Assembly: GCA_035493595.1 (NCBI GenBank)
Contig: DATJHZ010000232.1
Coordinates: 1-5,275 of the forward strand
Origin: DATCRE01 sp035493595
GTDB lineage: Bacteria > Bacteroidota > Bacteroidia > Cytophagales > Cyclobacteriaceae
Direction: 5' to 3'
Length of the DNA stretch: 5,275 nt
The stretch's first letter is position 1. Every line of letters starts with the position of its first letter. The notes beneath the pieces are model-generated. The model saw only the letters and a list, made by a program, of their open reading frames with translations, was not told where the DNA came from and did not search any database. Position numbers and translations under genes: made by a program. Of this stretch, positions 1 to 5,275 are shown one piece after another.

Positions 1-389
1 TGCTTCATGATAAAATCTATCCAGAATTATCATTAAAACTTGGGCTCACATTCAAAGATCACTTCTTCAGACAGAACATCAGAACTTCTGTGATCTATAA
101 TAATTTATTCTTTGCAGAAAAAACTACAGAGAAGTATAACACTTTTGTCAATTCGTTTTTGTCAGTAAGCTTTGAACGAAACTTCAATCCAAAGAATGAC
201 CATCCACATTGGTCGGGCATTGGTGCTGGCTTGTTGGTTAGAAAAAATGGTGATTATTTTGTTGGAAAAACAGCCAAGCTCTTCATCACGCATGAGATGG
301 GTAACAGGATAAACATTGTACCAGAATTCTATCTGACAAATGACTTTAAGAAATTTACCTTTGGAATGACTTTGAAATACTCATTCTAA
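1..389 (+). CDS. C-terminal part of an outer-membrane beta-barrel-like protein (5' truncated)
   Basis: The reading frame is open from the left edge (first whole codon at 3) to the TAA at 387-389, so this is the last ~128 residues of a longer protein. A GTG at 90 could act as a start, but the frame continues upstream with similar sequence (KIYPELSLKLGLTFKDHFF), so a start there is unlikely. The sequence is a series of short segments with alternating polar and hydrophobic/aromatic residues, such as FVNSFLSVSFERNF, GIGAGLLVRKNGDYFVG and FTFGMTLKYSF, and it ends in Tyr-Ser-Phe. A terminal aromatic after an alternating strand is the usual signal for beta-barrel assembly in the outer membrane. I do not recognise the family. 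The gene converges on the Sus-like operon and shares its terminator region, so no functional link is implied. Barrel assignment is inference from pattern only. Confidence 0.6.
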   Translation, partial: LHDKIYPELSLKLGLTFKDHFFRQNIRTSVIYNNLFFAEKTTEKYNTFVNSFLSVSFERNFNPKNDHPHWSGIGAGLLVRKNGDYFVGKTAKLFITHEMGNRINIVPEFYLTNDFKKFTFGMTLKYSF

Positions 390-396
390 GGAATAG

Positions 397-430
397 AAAA
401 AAGGCCATCTCAAACTATGAGATGGCCTTT
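397..430. terminator. Bidirectional intrinsic terminator between convergent genes
   Basis: A perfect 13-bp stem (400-412 with 418-430) encloses a 5-base loop, AACTA. On the minus strand the stem is followed by a run of six T (complement of 397-402, three of them inside the stem), which makes a good terminator for the Sus-like operon 25 bases past the amylase stop. On the plus strand the stem ends in TTT followed by AAG, so it can also end the barrel gene, whose stop is 10 bases upstream, though with a weaker U-tract. Confidence 0.85.
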
Positions 431-455
431 AAGTTGGTCAAGCAAAGATCAAGTA

Positions 456-1829
456 TTACTTTTTCAAAATAAGATATTGAAACTGATCAAGCGAAAGTGT
501 TGTGCCTAATGCAACAGAGGTTCCATCCAACGCATTCACCCATGAAGTATTCTGTAATGCAGCATCAAGCGAATAATCTTTTTTAACATTACGGACATTC
601 ACCAATACTAAATACTCTTCATCATTATACTTGCGTTTGAAAACAACAACATCATTATTGGCAAAGCTTTCCAATGTTCCTTTCGTAAACGCCAGCGTGT
701 TGTTGTAAACGAAAAATAGTTTTCTGTACTCGTGCTCCATCGATATATTATCATCCCATTGAATAGGTTGGCGCGTAAAAAAGGGAAGTTTGGCTGCCTG
801 CCCTACTTCCTGACTACTATAGATCAGCGGAACTGAACTTGTAAATATAGTAATGACGGATGCTGACAACGCACCTTTTACGCCACCAAAAAGTTCAATG
901 GGCGTTGCCTCGTAAGCCGATACATCGTGATTGGTTGTGTAACGCAATTTCTTAGCTCCGACAGGTATGCTGTTATATTCATTTTGATGTGTGGTGAACA
1001 CTGAGCTTGCTGCTTTGTTACTGCCATAAACTTGTTTGAGATTTGTATAAAAATCCCACGCATAATTCATTTGAAAACCTGCGGTAAAATTATCGGCCTT
1101 ACCCCCTTCTGCCAAAAGAATAAGATTTCTTCCATCTATTTTTTTGAGTTCATCAATGGCTTGTTTCCAGAAATCTGTTGGAACAAAATCAACCGCATCA
1201 CAACGATAGCCATCAACGTTGGCTTCCAATATCCAATAACGCATGGCGCTAATCATAGCTTTTCGCATATCGTTATTATTGTAATTAAGTTCTGCTACAT
1301 CTTGCCAGTTTGTTCCGGGAGGAATGATGATGTTGCCATTCGCATCTTGTGAGTACCACGATTTATTTTTGATCCATGGATTATCCCAGGCCGTATGATT
1401 GGCCACCCAATCGAGAATAACAGCCATGTTTTTATCATGCGCTTTCTGAACTAACTCGCGGAGTTTATCAAGATTACCAAACTCAGTATTTACCTTCATG
1501 TAGTCTTGTACAGAGTAAGGAGAACCAAGTCCGCCCGCTGAATTCAATTTGCCTACGGGATGAATGGGCATGATCCAAATGGTATTAGCACCAAGTGCTT
1601 TAATACTATCCAACCGATCAATGATGCCTTGAAAATTTCCTGCTGTACTAAAGGCACGTGTATTCACTTCATATAAAACAATATTCTGCACATCAGGAAC
1701 ACCTGCGTATGGTGTGCCATACTGCTTGAAATCCTCATCGGTGTTTGTATTTTTTGGATCGTTGTCGTTCCCACAAGCAAACAGCATAAACGCCAGAAAA
1801 TAAACTTTCTTTATCATCATAAAGCACAT
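456..1829 (-). CDS. SusG-like GH13 alpha-amylase family lipoprotein
   Basis: This is a secreted glycoside hydrolase family 13 enzyme that should cut alpha-1,4-glucans at the cell surface. The lipobox Leu-Phe-Ala-Cys has its lipidated cysteine at 19, followed by GNDND. Acidic residues just after the cysteine resemble the Bacteroidota lipoprotein export signal for surface display. GH13 motifs appear in order: GANTIWIMP (80-88), region I DWVANH (140-145), region II GYRCD with nucleophile Asp211, region III LLAEGG with acid/base Glu241, and region IV NHD with Asp302. The catalytic triad is therefore complete. A C-terminal beta-sandwich-like part begins near 380. At 457 residues it is much shorter than B. 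thetaiotaomicron SusG (about 690) and has no room for the CBM58 insertion. It is the last gene of the operon. ATGs at codons 4 and 5 (1820, 1817) would give the more typical start MMIKK or MIKK; there is no Shine-Dalgarno to decide. Exact specificity (amylase, neopullulanase or related) cannot be told from sequence. Confidence 0.93.
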   Translation of the reverse strand: MCFMMIKKVYFLAFMLFACGNDNDPKNTNTDEDFKQYGTPYAGVPDVQNIVLYEVNTRAFSTAGNFQGIIDRLDSIKALGANTIWIMPIHPVGKLNSAGGLGSPYSVQDYMKVNTEFGNLDKLRELVQKAHDKNMAVILDWVANHTAWDNPWIKNKSWYSQDANGNIIIPPGTNWQDVAELNYNNNDMRKAMISAMRYWILEANVDGYRCDAVDFVPTDFWKQAIDELKKIDGRNLILLAEGGKADNFTAGFQMNYAWDFYTNLKQVYGSNKAASSVFTTHQNEYNSIPVGAKKLRYTTNHDVSAYEATPIELFGGVKGALSASVITIFTSSVPLIYSSQEVGQAAKLPFFTRQPIQWDDNISMEHEYRKLFFVYNNTLAFTKGTLESFANNDVVVFKRKYNDEEYLVLVNVRNVKKDYSLDAALQNTSWVNALDGTSVALGTTLSLDQFQYLILKK

Positions 1830-1854
1830 TTAACAACAGTTTTAAATTTAACTT

Positions 1855-1885
1855 AAAAAGAGAGAACTGAAGAATCAGTTCTCTC
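1855..1885 (-). terminator. Intrinsic-terminator-like hairpin between the SusE/F-like gene and the amylase
   Basis: A perfect 11-bp stem (1860-1870 with 1875-1885) closes a 4-base loop. On the minus strand it is followed directly by TTTTT (complement of 1855-1859), the form of a Rho-independent terminator facing the operon direction. It ends only about 25 bases before the amylase ATG. Because the amylase has little room for a promoter of its own after the hairpin, the likeliest role is partial termination or a 3'-end stabiliser/processing element that lowers amylase expression relative to the binding proteins. That role is inference; the hairpin and U-tract are seen directly. Confidence 0.65.
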
Positions 1886-1917
1886 CAAACCAAACATTAT
1901 TTAATCAATTCAATTTG

Positions 1918-1939
1918 AATCACGATTTTCATCATGATT
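1918..1939 (-). other. Small GAAA-loop hairpin overlapping the SusE/F-like stop codon
   Basis: On the minus strand AATCATGAT and ATCGTGATT pair as a 9-bp stem (one T-G wobble) around a GAAA loop, a stable GNRA-type tetraloop. It covers two bases of the stop codon (1938-1940). No U-tract follows, so it does not look like a terminator by itself. It could protect an mRNA 3' end together with the hairpin at 1860-1885, or be chance in AT-rich DNA. Confidence 0.35.
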
Positions 1940-3605
1940 AATTTTTAACCACCGTATATGAATATTGATAAGGTGATGTAGCTCTGCTGAAATCAAGGGT
2001 AACGGTGTAGTTACCTGCTGAAGGAATGGTGATGGCATTATCAGTATGAATTAATGAGCCGCTCAATTCGTCTGACTCAGGACCGAAGTTTATATCCCAT
2101 CCATCATTTGCTCTGAATTTTAATGCACCATTTACCAGATCAGCTTTTACTGTCCATACATTATTAACAACGTCGTATGTCATCGGTGTAGAAGTATTCC
2201 AGCCACCAGATGTTGATGTACCAATTAATCCCCAAGTATTAATTAATGTTGCTGTGTAGCTCATGTCATTTGTATCAACATTAAATTTATAATAGCCGGT
2301 ATGTGGCCAATCAATGTCAGCACCAGAGGTTGACAGGCTTCCACTACCAACACCATTAGCGTAAGTGCTGTTGCCACCATCACCATAATTAGTATGACTA
2401 TAGTCAGGAGCATTTGTGAATTTTATACCTGTTGAAGAAGGGATGTTAATGTAGCCTTCATAGGCTGCTCCATCTTTTACTAATTCGCTAAGGAAAGGAG
2501 CACTTGCGGGATCGAATCCTTCATAGCCTCCGGGAACCCATAATCTTGCCGGAGGACTGATGTCACCAGTATACACAACGTTGTATTTATAAACATAAGG
2601 CGCTTTTGCTTTGCTGAAATCTATTGTTATAGAATATGCACCGGTTTTAGTGATGTTAACAGCAGCTGCATCAAAGACTAATGAATCCTGATAATTGTCT
2701 ATGTTATTCGTTCCATAGTTTATATCCCAGCCATTATTTGCTCTGAATTTCAGCGCGCCTGCAACAAGTTCTGTTGATGCCTCCCAAACATCTTTCGTAG
2801 CATTATATGTTAATGGCGTTGATGTACTCCAGCCGCCTGCTGTTGCCGTGCCTATGAGTCCCCAGGTATCAATCCAAGTAAGTGTATAGGTTAGATTTTC
2901 AGTATCAACATTGATTTTATAATAACCTTTCTTCACTCCAATAGAAGGTGCAGCTGCATCTGTTGATAATGCACCGACTGTGCCCGCTGAAGCATATGTG
3001 AGCGTTTCACAAAACTTTGCGTTTGAGAATTTGAAATTTGTTGTGTCGCTGAAATTAATGTAGCCTTCATACGTTGATGCACCTGTCAGGTAGATAGAAG
3101 GAGCAGTGGCTTTATCCCACTTATCGCTAAGCAACCAAAGCGCATGTGGCTTATCAACAAATGGAGTAAGTGATAGTGAAATACTTGCTGAAGGCATGGA
3201 GTACTGATTGTTGATAACAGAAACAACGCGCAACTCAATATCTGCAGTTTGATATTGAACCAATTTCAAATCACTTAACAGTCTTTGATTGAGGTTATCA
3301 AGTGTAAATGAAAAAGAAGTTCCAACGGAAGAGCCTAAGGAAACTGGATTCGAAAAATTGTTGCACTTATAATCCAATTCAACAGTGTAAGTAACTTCAG
3401 TGCTGACTCCGTAATCTGCCTTATCCCAATTTATGGTTGCGCTTGTACCCAACGTTTCGCTTGTGATCTGAAGATTCAGGTCATTAGCTTTTGTTGTGAT
3501 AATCGCGGGCTTACCATCTCCACTTAGTTTGACAAGTGTTTCATCTTTCGCACAGGAGAAAAGTGCAACTAATCCGATTAATATATATGATGATAGTTTT
3601 CTCAT
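1938..3605 (-). CDS. SusE/SusF-family outer-membrane starch-binding lipoprotein with duplicated binding modules
   Basis: This is a non-catalytic surface glycan-binding lipoprotein. The signal peptide ends in the lipobox Leu-Phe-Ser-Cys (Cys18), followed by AKDE, which matches the Lys-(Asp/Glu)2 type of surface-export signal. Residues ~30-148 form the SusE N-terminal Ig-like domain (INWDKADYG, VTYTVELDYKCNNFSNP, LNQRLL, IELRVVSV). Two related units follow, at ~153-345 and ~353-553. Each has an HALWLL/ARLWVP start, YEGYIN, GYYK(I/F)NVDT, TWGLIGT, GGWxTSTPxTY, GALKFRANxGWDIN(Y/F)G and a final DFS(K/R)A strand, which suggests two CBM-like domains per unit and four in all. The Trp, Arg, Lys and Asn in the KFRANxGWDIN motif are candidate sugar contacts, by analogy with SusE/SusF. 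At 555 residues it exceeds B. thetaiotaomicron SusE (about 390) and SusF (about 485). The ATG lies 10 bases after the SusD-like stop, so the genes are co-transcribed. No separate SusF gene follows. Confidence 0.9.
   Translation of the reverse strand: MRKLSSYILIGLVALFSCAKDETLVKLSGDGKPAIITTKANDLNLQITSETLGTSATINWDKADYGVSTEVTYTVELDYKCNNFSNPVSLGSSVGTSFSFTLDNLNQRLLSDLKLVQYQTADIELRVVSVINNQYSMPSASISLSLTPFVDKPHALWLLSDKWDKATAPSIYLTGASTYEGYINFSDTTNFKFSNAKFCETLTYASAGTVGALSTDAAAPSIGVKKGYYKINVDTENLTYTLTWIDTWGLIGTATAGGWSTSTPLTYNATKDVWEASTELVAGALKFRANNGWDINYGTNNIDNYQDSLVFDAAAVNITKTGAYSITIDFSKAKAPYVYKYNVVYTGDISPPARLWVPGGYEGFDPASAPFLSELVKDGAAYEGYINIPSSTGIKFTNAPDYSHTNYGDGGNSTYANGVGSGSLSTSGADIDWPHTGYYKFNVDTNDMSYTATLINTWGLIGTSTSGGWNTSTPMTYDVVNNVWTVKADLVNGALKFRANDGWDINFGPESDELSGSLIHTDNAITIPSAGNYTVTLDFSRATSPYQYSYTVVKN
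1941..2549 (-). repeat. Binding-module repeat unit 2 inside the SusE/F-like gene
   Basis: This encodes residues ~353-555, the second copy of the two-domain unit, with YEGYIN (382-387), GYYKFNVDT, TWGLIGT (457-463), GGWNTSTPMTY and GALKFRANDGWDINFG (493-508). The DNA at 2087-2120 differs from 2717-2750 of unit 1 at only two of 34 bases, although the rest of the repeat has diverged more. The offset there is 630 bases, exactly 210 codons. Boundaries are approximate. Confidence 0.8.
2571..3149 (-). repeat. Binding-module repeat unit 1 inside the SusE/F-like gene
   Basis: This encodes residues ~153-345 of the SusE/F-like protein. It aligns along its whole length with unit 2 at an offset of about 203 residues near the start and 209-210 residues from the GYYK motif onward. 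Shared motifs in order are YEGYIN, GYYKxNVDT, TWGLIGT, GGWSTSTPLTY, GALKFRANNGWDINYG and SITIDFSKA. Unit 1 is shorter before the GYYK motif; unit 2 has an insertion rich in Gly, Ser, Asn and Tyr. Boundaries are approximate. Confidence 0.8.
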
Positions 3606-3615
3606 AGCAGTAAAA

Positions 3616-5214
3616 TTAATATCCGTCGTTCTGTTTCAGATTAGTATTAATAGCCAGGTCTGTTGCTGGAATGGGGAACAGATTAAAATGCGCATCTACG
3701 CTTTTACCAGCTTTAGCTCCACCTTTCCAATCCCAGAGATATGTGTTTCCTGCGAACAGATCATATCGAATCAAATCTGTACGACGATGTGCCTCCCAAT
3801 ATAATTCGCGTGCACGCTCATCCAGAATAAATGACAGATCAAGATCGCCAGCAGTAATATTTCCGGATGTATCGCCGTATGCTCTTACACGCAGTGCATT
3901 GATATAGTTTACAGCCGTGGCGATATCACCACCTTGTCCACCACGTTTCACTGCTTCCGCATACATCAGGTAAACTTCAGGCAGACGAAATAATGGAAAG
4001 TCTGTATCGACAAATATTTTGTCAGCATCGTGTCCTGGCGCTCCTGTTGAAGTAACATTTTTATATTTCGTGCAGGCATAACCTTGTGTAAACTCATTCT
4101 CGCTTGTAATCTCTGCTGTACGATCAGTTGTGAAGAAATTGGCGCGTGTATCCGTGTTGCCAGTGATGTCAGTAAATTTTTGGACAAACGAATTTCTAAA
4201 TCTGTTACCGGCCCATCCGCCACCAATTCCAAATGGTGCTGGATTCATAGCGGCATCGGTACCTACAGCTGCGTGAATAATAAATGTTACGCCTCCATAA
4301 TTTTGTGTAGCGGCACCATCTTCTGCTATTGGTAAAATTATTTCATTACGCAATCTGTCATTGTCTGCTAAAAACAATTCGTCATAGTTTGTGTGTAATG
4401 AAAAAGCATTTGAGCTTGTTATTTTGTTGCAGTATGTAATGCAATCTGTATTACGCTCTGTGCCGGTGTAAACTTTAGCATTCAAATAAAGTCTGGCGAG
4501 CAACATCCACGCAGCGGCCTGATCGGCACGTGCATATTCATTGCTACCAGGTGCTGCCATTTGTGATTCAATTGCTTTTAGTTCGCCTTCGATGTAAGTA
4601 AAGAGATCAGCACGAAGAATACGTTTTGGCAAGAATGCTCCTATTGCATCATCTTCGGTAGCAAACGGAACATTGCCCCAGAGATCCATAGCATAGTAGT
4701 AATACAATGCTCTTAAGAATCGAGCTTCGAGCAAGTAGAGCTGTACATCATTCTTAACATCAGTTGCTAGTCCATCAACGCGTGATGACACTTCGCGGAT
4801 ATATTCATTGCAGTACGCTATGTTGATAAAAATACGCTGATACAATAATTGATTGTATGGATTTTGTTCAGACCAGTTTGCACTTCTAAGTTCAATAACA
4901 CCTGTGTTGGCCCATGCACCCATGCACTCATCCGTTGGAATCTCTTGTGCTGACCAGTACATGCGCATGAAAGAAGTCTCTCCCTCGTCTGAGTTTGGAA
5001 TTTCTGGCTGACCGTATTTACCACGTTGCCCGGTAAGTGTTAATGAACCATAAAGCTTGGCCAGAAATTCTTTATAGGAAGCTGGATCTTTAAATACAGA
5101 ACTTGATGTGCTTACTCGTTTGTTAAGTGGTTCTGTATTAAGATCATTAAAACATGACGCTGTAACAAGTCCTGTGAGGACGATGGCCAGCATTGATATT
5201 TTATATCGAATCAT
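3616..5214 (-). CDS. SusD/RagB-family nutrient-uptake outer-membrane lipoprotein
   Basis: SusD-like proteins form the lid of the SusC porin and help bind and deliver glycan; here the substrate is probably starch or a related alpha-glucan. The 532-residue product from the ATG at 5214 has the signal MIRYKISMLAIVLTGLVTAS and a cysteine at 21, followed by FNDLNTEPLN, the usual SusD start. Thr at -3 of the lipobox is slightly unusual. Family signatures are EARFLRALYYYYAMDLWGN (163-181, helical TPR-type region), AAAWMLLARLYLNAK (233-247), FPLFRLPEVYLMYAEA (406-421), LDERARELYWEAHRRTDL (464-481) and a C-terminal FPIPATDLAINTNLKQNDGY. The segment MRMYWSAQEIPTDE (83-96) lies where starch-type SusD proteins carry binding aromatics. 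A longer reading starts at a TTG at 5247 but would overlap the upstream gene's stop, so ATG 5214 is preferred. It sits between a probable SusC tail and the SusE/F-like gene. Confidence 0.95.
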   Translation of the reverse strand: MIRYKISMLAIVLTGLVTASCFNDLNTEPLNKRVSTSSSVFKDPASYKEFLAKLYGSLTLTGQRGKYGQPEIPNSDEGETSFMRMYWSAQEIPTDECMGAWANTGVIELRSANWSEQNPYNQLLYQRIFINIAYCNEYIREVSSRVDGLATDVKNDVQLYLLEARFLRALYYYYAMDLWGNVPFATEDDAIGAFLPKRILRADLFTYIEGELKAIESQMAAPGSNEYARADQAAAWMLLARLYLNAKVYTGTERNTDCITYCNKITSSNAFSLHTNYDELFLADNDRLRNEIILPIAEDGAATQNYGGVTFIIHAAVGTDAAMNPAPFGIGGGWAGNRFRNSFVQKFTDITGNTDTRANFFTTDRTAEITSENEFTQGYACTKYKNVTSTGAPGHDADKIFVDTDFPLFRLPEVYLMYAEAVKRGGQGGDIATAVNYINALRVRAYGDTSGNITAGDLDLSFILDERARELYWEAHRRTDLIRYDLFAGNTYLWDWKGGAKAGKSVDAHFNLFPIPATDLAINTNLKQNDGY

Positions 5215-5234
5215 ATTGATAGTGTCTATAGTTA

Positions 5235-5275
5235 TTAAAATTGACAATTCACATTAAGGAAGAATGATCTTGTAC
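5235..5275 (-). CDS. C-terminal end of a probable SusC-like TonB-dependent porin (5' part outside window)
   Basis: Reading in from the right edge, one frame gives TRSFFLNVNCQF and then TAA at 5235-5237, leaving 20 bases before the SusD-like ATG. A basic/aromatic alternating strand ending in Phe is what the last beta-strand of a SusC-family barrel looks like, and SusC almost always lies directly upstream of SusD. Only 12 residues are visible, so the assignment rests mostly on position. The other frames give shorter or less barrel-like ends. Confidence 0.6.
   Translation of the reverse strand, partial: TRSFFLNVNCQF

Noticed and set aside
90..389. A complete 99-residue protein starting at GTG 90
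   Set aside because: The same frame is open to the left edge and reads as further beta-strand-like sequence, so this is the end of a longer truncated gene.
1032..1352. 106-codon open frame on the plus strand opposite the amylase
   Set aside because: It lies antisense inside a gene with complete GH13 motifs; its translation has no recognisable domain and no start context. It is a shadow of the real gene. The other short frames at 878-1063, 3496-3804, 3671-3907, 3966-4232, 4084-4335 and 4818-5024 were rejected for the same reason.
1843..1850. TAAATTTA as a -7 promoter element for the amylase
   Set aside because: It matches TAnnTTTG only partly, is itself a palindrome in AT-rich DNA, and has no TTG at suitable spacing upstream because the terminator hairpin occupies that position.
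3616..5247. Longer SusD-like reading frame starting at TTG 5247
   Set aside because: The extra 11 residues precede a normal lipoprotein signal that begins at ATG 5214, the start would be a TTG, and it would overlap the stop of the probable SusC gene at 5235-5237.
1..5275. Mobile elements, CRISPR arrays, tRNA or rRNA genes, or an unfamiliar defence-type system
   Set aside because: No transposase, terminal inverted repeats, spaced direct repeats or structured RNA genes were seen. Nearly all the sequence is explained by a Sus-type glycan locus and one neighbouring barrel gene.

Overview
The window comes from a member of the Bacteroidota. Its main content is the downstream part of a Sus-type polysaccharide utilisation locus on the minus strand. 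Read 5' to 3' on that strand, it holds the last codons of a probable SusC-like TonB-dependent porin (window right edge), a SusD-like glycan-binding lipoprotein, a SusE/SusF-type multidomain starch-binding lipoprotein, and a compact GH13 alpha-amylase lipoprotein in the SusG position. The lipoprotein signals, acidic residues after the lipidated cysteines, lack of Shine-Dalgarno sequences, moderately AT-rich composition and gene order all fit Bacteroidota (Flavobacteriia, Cytophagia or Chitinophagia type; I cannot place it more finely).

Layout. Positions 1-389 (+) are the C-terminal end of an unrelated outer-membrane beta-barrel-like protein, cut by the left edge. Positions 400-430 hold a strong hairpin that can terminate both converging transcription units. 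Positions 456-1829 (-) encode the amylase. The 108-base gap 1830-1937 holds two hairpins, one with a U-tract typical of an intrinsic terminator on the operon strand. Positions 1938-3605 (-) encode the SusE/F-like protein, whose binding region is an internal tandem duplication. Positions 3616-5214 (-) encode the SusD-like protein, and 5235-5275 (-) is the probable SusC tail.

How the genes would work together, by analogy with the Bacteroides thetaiotaomicron starch system: the SusE/F-like protein and the SusD-like protein hold alpha-glucan at the cell surface, the surface-anchored GH13 enzyme cuts it, and the SusC/SusD pair imports the oligosaccharides. The locus has a condensed SusC-D-E/F-G order. 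One 555-residue protein with four CBM-like segments occupies the place of separate SusE and SusF, and the amylase is much shorter than SusG. The system is a recognisable one rather than a new type. The points most worth checking are the terminator-like hairpin inside the operon just before the amylase, and the duplicated binding module with a nearly identical DNA block.
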